In this document: piece by piece, positions 16,799-26,289 of the stretch
Layout of the letters: each line of letters starts with the position of its first letter
Numbering within the stretch: the first letter of the stretch is position 1
Assembly (NCBI RefSeq): GCF_011684115.1
Contig: NZ_JAADJV010000001.1
Span: 1,612,001-1,676,000 of the forward strand
Source: Rahnella aceris
Lineage (GTDB): Bacteria; Pseudomonadota; Gammaproteobacteria; Enterobacterales; Enterobacteriaceae
Length of the DNA stretch: 64,000 bases
Direction of reading: 5' to 3'
The notes under the pieces: model-generated
Told to the model about the DNA's origin: nothing
The model's input: the letters and a program-made list of their open reading frames with translations, nothing else
The model's database searches: none
Program-made: the position numbers and the translations under genes

Positions 16799-17662
16799 TT
16801 ACCGGCTCGTCGCTTCCACCGCCATGTTCACATAAATCGCCCGCAATTTTGCGGCGACGGCACCTGGTTTTCCGTCCCCGACCGGCTTACCGTCCAGTGC
16901 GATCACCGGCCAGATGAAGGTCGTTGCCGAGCTGATAAAGATCTCCCGCGCATTTTGTGCTTCATCGAGCGTGAACGGGCGTTCCTCGAAGCGAATATCA
17001 TGATGCTTCGCCAGTTCCAGCAGCGCCTGACGGGTGATGCCATGCAGAATGTGCGTGCTCAGCGGGCGGGTGATCAGCGTGCCATCAGCATCTACGATCC
17101 AGGCATTGCTGGAACTGGCTTCGGTGATCAGGCCGTTTTCGATCAGTAAGGCGTCATCGGCATTATGCTGATGGGCATACTCTTTCGCCAGACACGGAGC
17201 CAGCAGACCCACGGTTTTGATGTCACGACGCTGCCAGCGGATATCCTCAACGGAGACCATGCGAATACCGCTTTTCGATTTGGGGTGATCTATCAGCGGC
17301 CGCGCCTGGGTAAACATCAGAAAAGTTGGCGTTACGCTTTCGCCGGGGAAATCAAAATCACGGTCACCGCTGTTGCCGCGGCTGATTTGCAGATACACCG
17401 CCCCTTCCACCAGATGGTTTTCAGCAATCAGACGCTTTTGCAGGGTCTCAATATCGCTGAGCGCGCAAGGCAGACGCAGATTCAGCGCCTGACAGGAACG
17501 TGCAAGCCGCGCCAGATGTGCCGCGTTGTCGAGCAGACGGCCATTCAGTACGGCGCTGACTTCATAGACGGCATCAGCAAATAAGAAACCGCGATCAAAT
17601 ACCGACACCTTCGCGTCATGCTCGGCAACAAACTCCCCGTTAAGGTATACCGTTCTGGTCAT
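16799..17662 (-). CDS. dat: D-amino acid aminotransferase (class IV PLP)
   Basis: A 287-residue fold-type IV aminotransferase of the D-alanine transaminase group, converting D-amino acids and 2-oxo acids. Visible landmarks are VFDRGFLFADAVYEV near residue 25, the segment with the PLP-binding Lys (CLAKEYAHQHNADDALLIENG, shown here only to locate it at about 160-180), and ITEASSSNAWIV. The ATG at 17662 has AGGAA eight bases upstream and replaces a GTG-type start at 17680. Its product would interconvert D-Ala and D-Glu for murein or feed D-amino acids into catabolism. It is 5 kb from the D-peptide operon but separately transcribed. Confidence 0.85.
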   Translation of the reverse strand: MTRTVYLNGEFVAEHDAKVSVFDRGFLFADAVYEVSAVLNGRLLDNAAHLARLARSCQALNLRLPCALSDIETLQKRLIAENHLVEGAVYLQISRGNSGDRDFDFPGESVTPTFLMFTQARPLIDHPKSKSGIRMVSVEDIRWQRRDIKTVGLLAPCLAKEYAHQHNADDALLIENGLITEASSSNAWIVDADGTLITRPLSTHILHGITRQALLELAKHHDIRFEERPFTLDEAQNAREIFISSATTFIWPVIALDGKPVGDGKPGAVAAKLRAIYVNMAVEATSR

Positions 17663-17784
17663 GTTATTTTTCCTGGCCAACGTTGATTAGGATTTTTATT
17701 AGCTGTAAGACGACTGAAAGCATAAATTGCGTGAAAACTGAGCAGCAGATGTTGATGCAACGCAGGTTTCCGGCACACCAGACA

Positions 17785-17810
17785 TAAAAAAAAGCGCCCT
17801 GATGAGCGCT
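17785..17810 (-). terminator. intrinsic terminator
   Basis: AGCGC / GCGCT stem with an eight-base loop, followed on the minus strand by seven T. It ends the transcript of the small membrane protein gene. Confidence 0.75.
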
Positions 17811-17831
17811 GATGCGGTATGGAGCGAAAGA

Positions 17832-18071
17832 TCAGAGTTCGCCTTTTTTCTTTTTGTTACGGATAACTAACCAGCTGATCAGCGCCATCACGCAGCCGAT
17901 AAAGATAAACCAGATGCCGAGCATCAGTTGCGGTGCCATTTCTCCTGGCGGAGTTTCAGGGCTGCCGACCACTAAACCGTGGATAGTGGCAACAATGCCG
18001 ATAACCAGCAAGATCAGGCTGTTGCGAAGTAAACGGCGGGCTACGGTCATAGGTTGTCTTGGGGTGGCCAT
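17832..18071 (-). CDS. small membrane protein of unknown function (79 aa)
   Basis: Two hydrophobic segments (about residues 17-36 and 48-68) joined by a proline-rich loop (GSPETPPGEMAPQ), ending in RNKKKKGEL. The positive C-terminus suggests both ends are cytosolic. It starts just after the terminator of the nitrate reductase operon and has its own terminator. No family assignment is made. Confidence 0.7.
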   Translation of the reverse strand: MATPRQPMTVARRLLRNSLILLVIGIVATIHGLVVGSPETPPGEMAPQLMLGIWFIFIGCVMALISWLVIRNKKKKGEL

Positions 18072-18102
18072 CAGATGCGTCCTTGAGCAATAAAATAAAG
18101 AT

Positions 18103-18124
18103 AAGGGCGCATAATAGCGCCCTT
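18103..18124 (-). terminator. intrinsic terminator of narGHJI
   Basis: Perfect eight-base stem AAGGGCGC / GCGCCCTT with an ATAATA loop, AT-rich on both sides, 44 bases beyond the narI stop. Confidence 0.8.
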
Positions 18125-18167
18125 CGTTTTTATGTCAAAATTGCCAGATCACAATCATGCAGGTCAA

Positions 18168-18848
18168 TCAGCGACGATTACGCACCAGCTGATAACGGCG
18201 GGTGAGATATTCCACCGGCGCGCTCCAGATATGCACCAGGCGGCAGAACGGGAACAACAGGAATAGCGTCATCCCCAGCACCAGATGCACGCGGAAGATA
18301 AACGCCACGCCATCCAGATGCGCTGCCGCACCGCCACGGAAGGTCACCACGGACTGCGCCCAGCCGACCAGTTTCATCATTTCACTGCCGTCCATATGCT
18401 GCGCGGAGAACGGAATGGTACTCAGCCCGAGGGCACATTGAACCACCAGCAGAATGATGATCATGATGTCACCAAAACTGGAGGTCGCCCGCACGCGCTC
18501 GTTGCTCAGACGACGCCACACCAGCATGCCGCCGCCGATCAGGGTCATCAGGCCACAGGCCCCCCCCGCCCACATTGCCATCTGCTGTTTCACCGGCACC
18601 GGCAGAAAGGATTCATACATCCAGTGCGGCGTCAGCATACCGAAGGCATGTCCTGCGAAAATACCGAGAATACCGACGTGGAACAAAGGCGAGGCAATAC
18701 GCAGCGTTTTTTTCTCCAGCAACTGGCTGGAACCGGCGCGCCAGCTGTACTGGCCATAGTCGTAACGCAACCAGCTGCCGACCAGAAATACCGTGCCGCA
18801 CAGGTAGGGATAGATATTGAAAAAGAAGTTGTTGAGGAAGTCGGTCAT
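18168..18848 (-). CDS. narI: respiratory nitrate reductase 1 gamma subunit, cytochrome b
   Basis: A 226-residue membrane cytochrome b that takes electrons from quinol and passes them through two haems b to NarH. Five hydrophobic segments are visible, with histidines suited to haem ligation in segments 2 ([15 protein letters not shown]) and 5 ([21 protein letters not shown]). Its ATG overlaps the narJ stop by four bases (ATGA). It is the last gene of the operon. Confidence 0.95.
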   Translation of the reverse strand: MTDFLNNFFFNIYPYLCGTVFLVGSWLRYDYGQYSWRAGSSQLLEKKTLRIASPLFHVGILGIFAGHAFGMLTPHWMYESFLPVPVKQQMAMWAGGACGLMTLIGGGMLVWRRLSNERVRATSSFGDIMIIILLVVQCALGLSTIPFSAQHMDGSEMMKLVGWAQSVVTFRGGAAAHLDGVAFIFRVHLVLGMTLFLLFPFCRLVHIWSAPVEYLTRRYQLVRNRR

Positions 18849-19567
18849 TTGCGTGGTTCCCCCGCAGGCATTTCATCAAGGTTCAGATACTGAGGTGCGA
18901 CCGCACCAGCGAAACGTTTCTGGTGCGCAGTCTCATCGCCCGACGCACAACTTTGCTCGCCGAGGAACTTGATTTGCTCCTCTTCCCATACCGCATCCAG
19001 CGCGGCGGGTGTGTCATCACGGGCTTCCTGTCTGATACCTTCGCGCACCGTTTCGGTCGCGATATCACTGCCAGACAGCGCCAGCAGCAGATCAAACAAT
19101 TCAGCGTAATGACTGTCCCGCTCCTGCATGCGGGCGCTGAGTAACGCCAGAATCGGTGCGATATCACGCAGCCCTTCCCGCGCCTGATTTTCATCACGCG
19201 TGGTCAGGTATTCCAGATACAGTGGCAGGTAATCCGGCAGCTCGCGGCTGTCGATTTCCAGCCCGGCTTCACGGTATTGCCCCATCAGATCGACCATCGC
19301 CTGACCACGGTCACGGGATTCGCCGTGCACATGTTCAAACAACAGCAGCGAGGTGGCGCGACCACGATCGAACAAACCGGTATACGCCGATTGTGCATCC
19401 AGCAAATCCTGCTTACAGAACGCCGTGATATACAGCGCCAGATCAAGGCGCTGCTCCTGAGTCAGTTCCGGGGAATCTGCCACCGCTTCCAGCAGTTCAG
19501 GCTGGTGTTGCCACAACTCTTCGGACGGGTAATCAAGCAGTAAGCCTGTCAGTCGTAAACTGTTCAT
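18845..19567 (-). CDS. narJ: nitrate reductase molybdenum cofactor assembly chaperone
   Basis: A 240-residue TorD/NarJ-type chaperone, all-helical and cytosolic. It binds apo-NarG so that the molybdenum cofactor is inserted before membrane attachment. [10 protein letters not shown] near the start and the [18 protein letters not shown] segment near residue 90 are characteristic of NarJ. It overlaps narH by one base and narI by four, so subunits and chaperone are translated together. Confidence 0.95.
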   Translation of the reverse strand: MNSLRLTGLLLDYPSEELWQHQPELLEAVADSPELTQEQRLDLALYITAFCKQDLLDAQSAYTGLFDRGRATSLLLFEHVHGESRDRGQAMVDLMGQYREAGLEIDSRELPDYLPLYLEYLTTRDENQAREGLRDIAPILALLSARMQERDSHYAELFDLLLALSGSDIATETVREGIRQEARDDTPAALDAVWEEEQIKFLGEQSCASGDETAHQKRFAGAVAPQYLNLDEMPAGEPRK

Positions 19568-21102
19568 CAGCGGTTCCTTTCGGTTTTCGCGCCGATGTCG
19601 ATGGCATCGATGCGTTTACTGTTGAACAGGTTGAATTTGCTGTCGCTGCCGTGGCAGCCGTCGCCGAAGCTGAAACCACAACCTTTGGCTTCCGGGAAGG
19701 CTTCACGCGCCTGTTCACGATGGCTGGATGGCACCACGAAACGATCTTCGTAGTTGGCAATCGCCAGATAGCGGTACATTTCTTCCGCCTGTGCCGCAGA
19801 CAATCCGACCTGTTCCAGCGCGCTGGTGTCCGTTACGCCATCAACCGTTTCAGCACGTTTGAAATGACGCATCGCCAGCATACGTTTCAGGGCGCGCAGC
19901 ACCGGTGCGGTGTCCCCTGCGGTCAGCAGGTTCGCCAGATATTCCACCGGAATACGCAGGCTTTCGACGTCCGGCAGCACGCCGCTGTGCGGTAAAGCAC
20001 CGGCATCGGCGGCAGACTGAATCGGAGACAGCGGCGGCACGTACCAGACCATCGGCAGCGTGCGGTATTCAGGATGCAGCGGCAGCGCCAGCTTCCATTC
20101 GATCGCCATTTTGTAGACCGGCGACTGACGCGCGGCGTCCATTACCGACAGAGGAATACCGTCTTTTTCGGCCTGCGCCATCACTTCAGGATCGTTCGGA
20201 TCGAGGAAGATACTCATCTGGCTTTCGTACAGGTCTTTCTCGTTCTCAACTGACGCGGCTTCGCCGATACGGTCGGCGTCATATAACACCACGCCGAGAT
20301 AGCGGATGCGGCCGACGCAGGTTTCGGAACACACCGTTGGCTGGCCCGCTTCGATGCGCGGATAACAGAAAATACATTTTTCTGACTTGCCGCTTTTCCA
20401 GTTGAAGTAGATTTTTTTGTACGGGCAGCCGGTCAGGCACATGCGCCAGCCACGGCATTTGTCCTGGTCGATCAGCACGATGCCGTCTTCGCCACGTTTG
20501 TAGATCGCCCCGCTCGGACAGGTCGCCACACACGCCGGATTCAGACAGTGTTCGCACAGACGTGGCAGGTAGGCCATAAAGGTGTTTTCGAACTCGCCGT
20601 ACATCTCTTTCTGCATGTTGGCGAAGTTCTGGTCGGCAGAACGTTTGCTGAACTCAGTGCCCAGATCGTCTTCCCAGTTCGGGCCGCCGGTAATTTTCTT
20701 CATGCGTTTGCCGGTCAGCAGCGAACGCGGACGCGCCACCGGCTGATGTTTACCGTCTTTCGCGGTATGCAGATGCTGATAATCAAAATCAAACGGCTCG
20801 TAATAATCATCGATTTCCGGCATATGCGGGTTGGCAAAGATTTTATGCAACAGGTTGGCTTTATTGCCCATGCGCGGCTGCAGTTTGCCGTTGATTTTGC
20901 GGATCCAGCCGCCCTTCCATTTTTCCTGGTTTTCCCAGTCGTGCGGATAACCCAGACCCGGTTTGGTTTCCACGTTATTGAACCACGCGTATTCCATCCC
21001 TTCGCGACTGGTCCAGACGTTTTTACAGGTCACGGAACAGGTGTGGCAGCCAATGCATTTATCGAGATTCAGCACCATGCCGACTTGTGAACGAATTTTC
21101 AT
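19567..21102 (-). CDS. narH: respiratory nitrate reductase 1 beta subunit, iron-sulfur protein
   Basis: A 511-residue ferredoxin-like subunit that wires NarI to NarG. Cysteine clusters for the iron-sulfur centres are visible: CIGCHTCSVTCKNVW near residues 16-30, CEHCLNPACVATCPSG, CRGWRMCLTGCPYKK and CIFCYPRIEAGQPTVCSETC. The CRGW element carries the Trp in place of a cysteine that makes one centre 3Fe-4S, as in E. coli. It overlaps the narG stop by four bases. Confidence 0.96.
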   Translation of the reverse strand: MKIRSQVGMVLNLDKCIGCHTCSVTCKNVWTSREGMEYAWFNNVETKPGLGYPHDWENQEKWKGGWIRKINGKLQPRMGNKANLLHKIFANPHMPEIDDYYEPFDFDYQHLHTAKDGKHQPVARPRSLLTGKRMKKITGGPNWEDDLGTEFSKRSADQNFANMQKEMYGEFENTFMAYLPRLCEHCLNPACVATCPSGAIYKRGEDGIVLIDQDKCRGWRMCLTGCPYKKIYFNWKSGKSEKCIFCYPRIEAGQPTVCSETCVGRIRYLGVVLYDADRIGEAASVENEKDLYESQMSIFLDPNDPEVMAQAEKDGIPLSVMDAARQSPVYKMAIEWKLALPLHPEYRTLPMVWYVPPLSPIQSAADAGALPHSGVLPDVESLRIPVEYLANLLTAGDTAPVLRALKRMLAMRHFKRAETVDGVTDTSALEQVGLSAAQAEEMYRYLAIANYEDRFVVPSSHREQAREAFPEAKGCGFSFGDGCHGSDSKFNLFNSKRIDAIDIGAKTERNR

Positions 21103-24100
21103 TTGGCTTTCTCCTGTTGCACGGCGTCCTGCACGTAGTCATTGCCTTCATCGTCTAACCAGTCGATGCGGTTCATTTTGCGCACAATCACAAATTCATC
21201 GCGGTTAGAACCGACCGTGCCGTAGTAGTTGAAGCCGTAGGCCAGTTGCGCATAACCGCCGATCATATGGGTCGGTTTCGGGCAAACGCGGGTGACGGAG
21301 TTGTGAATACCACCGCGCTGCTGGCTGATTTCGGATCCCGGAATATTCACGATGCGTTCCTGTGCGTGATACATCATGGTCATCCCCGCTGGTACACGCT
21401 GGCTGACCACCGCACGGGCGCTCAGTGAGCCGTTGGCGTTAAACGCTTCGATCCAGTCGTTGTCCTCGATACCTAACTGTTTCGCATCGTCTTCACTCAG
21501 CCAGACAATCGGACCGCCGCGACCTAAGGTCAGCATCAGCAGGTTGTCGCTGTAGGTGGAGTGAATACCCCATTTCTGGTGCGGCGTCAGGAAGTTCAGT
21601 GCCATTTCCGGATTACCGTTCGGCTTCGCATTCAGCAACGGTTGCGCCGCGCGGGTGTCGATTGGCGGACGGTACACCAGCAGGCTTTCACCGAAGGCGC
21701 GCATCCACGCGTGATCCTGATAAATCTGCTGACGGCCGGACAGCGTGCGCCATGGAATCAACTCGTGCACGTTGGTGTAACAGGCGTTGTAAGAAACGTG
21801 TTCATCTTCCAGACCAGACCATGTCGGGCTGGAGATAATTTTGCGCGGCTGCGCCTGAATATCGCGGAAGCGGATTTTCTCGTCTTCTTTATTCAGCGCC
21901 AGATGCGTGTGGTCGCGACCGGTATTCTGGCTCAGCGCTGCCCAGGCTTTCACCGCCACCTGACCGTTGGTTTCCGGTGCCAGCGTCAGGATGACTTCGG
22001 CTGCATCAATCGCGGTGTTGATCATCGGCTGGCCTTTCGCCGCGCCATCCGCTTTGGTGTAGTTCAGTTTTTTCAGCAAATCGACTTCGCTGTCGGTATT
22101 CCAGCTAATGCCTTTACCGCCGTTACCGAGTTTTTCCAGCAACGGACCGACGGAAGTGAAACGCTCATAGGTGTTCGGATAATCACGTTCAACGGCCATC
22201 AGATGCGGGGCGGTGCGCCCCGGGATCAGCTCACATTCGCCTTTTTTCCAGTCTTCCACACCAAACGGCTGCGCCAGTTCAGCGGCGGAATCATGCTGGA
22301 TAGGCAACGTCACCATATCGGTTTCGACACCCAGATGGCCGACGCATACGCGGGAGAATTCTTTGGCGATACCTTTGTAGATTTCCCAGTCACTTTTTGA
22401 ATCCCAGGCCGGATCAACAGCCGCGGACAGCGGATGAATAAACGGATGCATATCCGAGGTATTCATGTCGTCTTTTTCGTACCAGGTGGCGGTTGGCAGC
22501 ACGATGTCGGAATACAGACAGGTGCTGGACATACGGAAATCAAGCGTCACCACCAGATCCAGTTTGCCTTCGCCGCCCTGCGCCTGCCATTCGACTTCTT
22601 CCGGCATCACGCCGCCCTGAATGCCTAAATCATCACCCTGAATACCGTGTTCGGTGCCCAGCAGATACTTCAGCATGTACTCGTGGCCTTTACCGGAAGA
22701 GCCCAGCAGGTTGGAGCGCCAGACGAACAGGTTGCGCGGGAAGTTTTGCGGATTGTCCGGCTGTTCAGCCGCGAAACGCACGCTGCCGTCTTTCAGGGCT
22801 GCCACGGTAAAATCTGCTGGCGATAAACCGGCGGCCTTTGCCTGTTGTGCAATGTGCAACGGGTTAACGTTGAGCTGCGGCGCAGACGGCAGCCAGCCCA
22901 TACGCTCGGCGCGCACGTTGTAGTCGATCATGCTGCCCGTGAATTTGGATTTATCCGCCAGCGGCGACAACAACTCCTGCGGCGCGACGGTTTCGTAACG
23001 CCACTGGCTGGAATGGTTGTAGAAGAACGAGGTGCTGTTCATCTGGCGCGGCGGACGCTGCCAGTCCAGACCAAACGCCAGCGGCTGCCAGCCGGTTTGC
23101 GGACGCAGTTTTTCCTGCCCGACATAGTGTGCCCAGCCGCCACCGCTCTGACCGACGCAACCGCAGAAGATCAGCATGTTGATCAGGCCGCGGTAGTTCA
23201 TGTCGAGGTGATACCAGTGGTTCATCCCGGCACCGACGATAATCATCGAACGGCCATGGGTTTTGTTGGCGTTATCGGCAAATTCGTGCGCGATGCGCTC
23301 GATGTTCTGCTGAGAAACACCCGTGATTTTTTCTGCCCAGGCTGGCGTGTAGGCTTTGATTTCGTCGTAGCCTTGCGCGCAGTTTTCGTCATTCAGACCG
23401 CGCTCAATGCCGTAGTTCGCCAGTGTCAGGTCGTAAACACTGGCCACCAGACCGGTACTGCCATCTGCCAGTTGCAGGCGTTTGACCGGCAATTTGTGCA
23501 TCAGAATTTCATCCAGCGCCACGCTGTTGAAATGCTCACTGACCGCGCCGCCAAAATACGGATAGCCAACATTCACGACCTCATCATGATCATCAAGCAG
23601 GCTCAGCTTCAGGCTGACGTCTTTACCGTCTTGCCCCTCGCGGGATTCCAGATTCCACTTGCCTTTTTCACCCCAGCGGTAACCGATCGAACCTAACGGC
23701 GAGACCAGTTCGCCGGTGTTTTCGTCGAAGGCGATGGTTTTCCACTGCGGGTTATTTTCCTGACCAAGATTGTCCACCAGATCAGAGGCACGCAACATAC
23801 GGCCTGCAGCATAAGAACCGTCTTCACGCGGTTCAAGCATCACCAGCATTGGCATATCGGTGTAGCGGCGCACGTAGTCAGTGAAATACTGACTTGGATT
23901 GTCGATGTGGAAGGATTTGAGGATCACATGGCCCATTGCCAGCGCCAGCGCGCTGTCGGTACCTTGTTTCGGTGCCAGCCACTGGTCACAAATCTTGGCG
24001 ATTTCAGCGTAATCCGGCGTAATCGCGACGGTTTTGGTGCCTTTGTAACGCACTTCGGTAAAGAAGTGGGCATCCGGCGTACGGGTCTGCGGAACGTTGG

Positions 24101-24863
24101 AGCCCCAGGCGATAATATACGAAGAGTTGTACCAGTCAGCGGATTCAGGGACATCCGTCTGCTCGCCCCACGTCTGCGGAGAAGCCGGTGGCAAATCGCA
24201 ATACCAGTCGTAGAAACTCAGACAAACGCCGCCGATCAAAGAAAGATAACGCGCGCCGGAAGCGTAAGACACCATCGACATCGCCGGAATTGGCGAGAAA
24301 CCGATAATACGGTCCGGGCCGAAGGTTTTGGCGGTATACACGTTGGAAGCGGCGATCAGCTCATTCACTTCCTGCCAGCTTGAACGCACAAAACCACCGC
24401 GACCACGTGCCGCTTTGTATTCTTTGGCTTTTTCCGGTTGATTCACAATCGAGCCCCAGGCATCGACCGGATCGCTGTAATTCAGTTTGGCCTCGCGCCA
24501 TAACTGGATCAGCTTTTTGCGCATCAGCGGATATTTCAGGCGGTTAGCACTGTAGAGATACCAGGAATAACTGGCACCACGCGGACAGCCGCGCGGCTCG
24601 TGGTTTGGCAAGTCCGGACGGGTGCGCGGATAATCAGTTTGCTGAGTTTCCCAGGTCACCAGACCATTTTTGACGTAAATCTTCCAGCTACATGAACCGG
24701 TGCAGTTCACACCATGCGTGGAACGGACCACTTTGTCATGCTGCCAGCGGCTGCGGTAACCGTCTTCCCAGTCGCGATTGGTATTCAGCGTCTGGCCGTG
24801 GCCGTCAGCAAAAGGTTCAGCTAGCTGTTTGAAATAGCGAAACCGGTCAAGAAACTTGCTCAT
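21099..24863 (-). CDS. narG: respiratory nitrate reductase 1 alpha subunit, molybdenum catalytic subunit
   Basis: A 1254-residue catalytic subunit close in length to the E. coli protein. It reduces nitrate to nitrite on the cytosolic face. The conserved N-terminus MSKFLDRFRYFKQ is followed by HGVNCTGSCSWKIYVKNG, where His and three Cys bind the FS0 cluster. The segment with the molybdenum Asp and the long stretch GCVGQSGGGWAHYVGQEKLR are present. ATG at 24863 has AGGAGAG upstream (CAGGAGAGTTCCGG). It heads narGHJI; narK and narXL, which flank it in E. coli, are not in this window. Confidence 0.97.
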   Translation of the reverse strand: MSKFLDRFRYFKQLAEPFADGHGQTLNTNRDWEDGYRSRWQHDKVVRSTHGVNCTGSCSWKIYVKNGLVTWETQQTDYPRTRPDLPNHEPRGCPRGASYSWYLYSANRLKYPLMRKKLIQLWREAKLNYSDPVDAWGSIVNQPEKAKEYKAARGRGGFVRSSWQEVNELIAASNVYTAKTFGPDRIIGFSPIPAMSMVSYASGARYLSLIGGVCLSFYDWYCDLPPASPQTWGEQTDVPESADWYNSSYIIAWGSNVPQTRTPDAHFFTEVRYKGTKTVAITPDYAEIAKICDQWLAPKQGTDSALALAMGHVILKSFHIDNPSQYFTDYVRRYTDMPMLVMLEPREDGSYAAGRMLRASDLVDNLGQENNPQWKTIAFDENTGELVSPLGSIGYRWGEKGKWNLESREGQDGKDVSLKLSLLDDHDEVVNVGYPYFGGAVSEHFNSVALDEILMHKLPVKRLQLADGSTGLVASVYDLTLANYGIERGLNDENCAQGYDEIKAYTPAWAEKITGVSQQNIERIAHEFADNANKTHGRSMIIVGAGMNHWYHLDMNYRGLINMLIFCGCVGQSGGGWAHYVGQEKLRPQTGWQPLAFGLDWQRPPRQMNSTSFFYNHSSQWRYETVAPQELLSPLADKSKFTGSMIDYNVRAERMGWLPSAPQLNVNPLHIAQQAKAAGLSPADFTVAALKDGSVRFAAEQPDNPQNFPRNLFVWRSNLLGSSGKGHEYMLKYLLGTEHGIQGDDLGIQGGVMPEEVEWQAQGGEGKLDLVVTLDFRMSSTCLYSDIVLPTATWYEKDDMNTSDMHPFIHPLSAAVDPAWDSKSDWEIYKGIAKEFSRVCVGHLGVETDMVTLPIQHDSAAELAQPFGVEDWKKGECELIPGRTAPHLMAVERDYPNTYERFTSVGPLLEKLGNGGKGISWNTDSEVDLLKKLNYTKADGAAKGQPMINTAIDAAEVILTLAPETNGQVAVKAWAALSQNTGRDHTHLALNKEDEKIRFRDIQAQPRKIISSPTWSGLEDEHVSYNACYTNVHELIPWRTLSGRQQIYQDHAWMRAFGESLLVYRPPIDTRAAQPLLNAKPNGNPEMALNFLTPHQKWGIHSTYSDNLLMLTLGRGGPIVWLSEDDAKQLGIEDNDWIEAFNANGSLSARAVVSQRVPAGMTMMYHAQERIVNIPGSEISQQRGGIHNSVTRVCPKPTHMIGGYAQLAYGFNYYGTVGSNRDEFVIVRKMNRIDWLDDEGNDYVQDAVQQEKAK

Positions 24864-24977
24864 CCGGAACTCTCCTGTGCAAAGGCTTATTTGCGCTTTG
24901 TCATTATGTGAATGGCGGGGAATACAACTACATTGCTCAATATGGGCTCAGGGTATGCACGCGCGGGAGCCGTCTAC

Positions 24978-24991
24978 TTGATTGCGATCAA
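24978..24991 (-). promoter_or_regulatory. FNR box of the narGHJI promoter
   Basis: TTGATTGCGATCAA matches the FNR consensus TTGAT-N4-ATCAA at every defined position. If it is centred at -41.5, as at E. coli narG, transcription would start near 24943, leaving an 80-base leader. It makes the operon anaerobically induced. Confidence 0.85.
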
Positions 24992-25028
24992 CGCCTTCGC
25001 GTCATGTATTTATTTACATAACGCCAGA

Positions 25029-25044
25029 TACTCCCAAAGAGGTA
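25029..25044 (-). promoter_or_regulatory. NarL-type 7-2-7 binding site
   Basis: TACTCCC-AA-AGAGGTA is an inverted pair of heptamers with two bases between. The second half fits the NarL/NarP consensus fully and the first differs at one base. Its centre lies 52 bases upstream of the FNR box centre, close to the 47.5 of the E. coli -89 site. This supports nitrate activation by NarL. Confidence 0.6.
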
Positions 25045-25248
25045 CAAATTTAAACGGGGTTAACTTTATGATTTATTGGTCATAATTTCAGAAAGAAAGC
25101 AAAAAGGCGGGAGTGACGTCATCTGACGGAAAATTGGGGGTAAGGCTGTTTGAATGTGACAGTATTGTGAAATTAGACGGGAGGTTATTGTATTTACGCC
25201 GATGTCTGGCGTAATGGTGCCACCTGCTTTGGTCACCAGAAATCCGAC

Positions 25249-26268
25249 ATGCCGACAGAAAAACCCGCCGTACTCAATTTCAACGATGAAGTCACCGGAA
25301 TGATTTACGGCTTCGTTTTTCGTCCAAACCGCCCTGCCGAACGTGTTTCTTCACAGCAGGTTCAGGAAGCCTGGCAGCAGATTTGCCACGACAAAGGATT
25401 CGTCTGGATCCACGTCAATCTCAATCATGCCATGTCAGAAAAATGGCTGAAAAAGCATTTTGGCGTCGGTGAGGTGTTTTTCGAGGAAATCCGCGAAGGC
25501 TCGCGCAGCACGCGCATTGAACGGCTCGATGACACGCTGCTGGCGGTGCTCAACGATGTGATTTTTCGCCCGGATGAAACCAGTGATGAAGCTTCGACGC
25601 TGTGGCTCAGTTGCCATCAGCAACTGGTGGTCACGGCACGTCATAAACCGGTCAGGCTGATCGAGCAATTATTCAAACGACTGGAGCACCTGGACATCAG
25701 CACGCCCACCGCGCTGCTGGTGCATCTTTTAGAAGAACAGGAAGATTTACTGGAACACATTGTGCGTCGGGCCAATCAGTACGTGGACACCATCGAAGAG
25801 CGACTCCTGAGCCATCACGTGAAAAAGAACCGCGCCGATCTGGGGCGTCTGCGCCGGATGCTGCTGCGGTTTCAGCGTTTACTGGCACCGGAACCGACTG
25901 CGCTTTTCCGCCTGCTGAACCGCCCTCCTACCTGGATAGCTCCCGCTGTGGTCCAGGATTTACGGCAGTTTGCCGAGGAATTTTCTGTGGTGCTCAATGA
26001 CCTTATCGCGCTGACCGAACGCATCCGGTTATTGCAGGAAGAAATCACCTCACGCCAGATGGAGCAAAGCAACCGCACGCTGTATGTGCTGACCGTGATC
26101 ACCGTGCTGGCGCTGCCGATCAATATTGTGGCCGGTTTCTTTGGCATGAACGTCGGGGGCATTCCGCTTGCCAGCAATCATCACGGTTTTATTTTGCTGG
26201 TGATGATTGTCGGCGTGTTTACCCTGCTGGCGGGCTGGTATGCATTAAGGCATCGCGACGACGGCTGA
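25249..26268 (+). CDS. CorA-family divalent cation transporter, ZntB-like
   Basis: A 339-residue protein with a large N-terminal cytosolic funnel domain and two C-terminal membrane helices (about 283-303 and 314-333). The pore signature GMN occurs in FFGMNVGGIP; the following GGIP is the form found in ZntB, the zinc transporter branch, rather than Mg-specific CorA (which has MN followed by other residues). A long helix rich in charged residues near 180-290 matches the CorA stalk. Zinc transport is the best guess. Divergent from narG; no co-transcribed gene. Confidence 0.85.
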   Translation: MPTEKPAVLNFNDEVTGMIYGFVFRPNRPAERVSSQQVQEAWQQICHDKGFVWIHVNLNHAMSEKWLKKHFGVGEVFFEEIREGSRSTRIERLDDTLLAVLNDVIFRPDETSDEASTLWLSCHQQLVVTARHKPVRLIEQLFKRLEHLDISTPTALLVHLLEEQEDLLEHIVRRANQYVDTIEERLLSHHVKKNRADLGRLRRMLLRFQRLLAPEPTALFRLLNRPPTWIAPAVVQDLRQFAEEFSVVLNDLIALTERIRLLQEEITSRQMEQSNRTLYVLTVITVLALPINIVAGFFGMNVGGIPLASNHHGFILLVMIVGVFTLLAGWYALRHRDDG

Positions 26269-26289
26269 TGGCCGCGAACCGCACAACAA

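Larger units (their letters stand above)
24864..25248. other. narG / zntB-like intergenic control region
   Basis: About 385 bases between divergent genes. It contains a perfect FNR box at 24978-24991 and a NarL-type 7-2-7 site at 25029-25044, both described separately. The remaining AT-rich part near 25060-25190 probably holds the promoter of the transporter gene. No small ORF is supported here. Confidence 0.7.
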
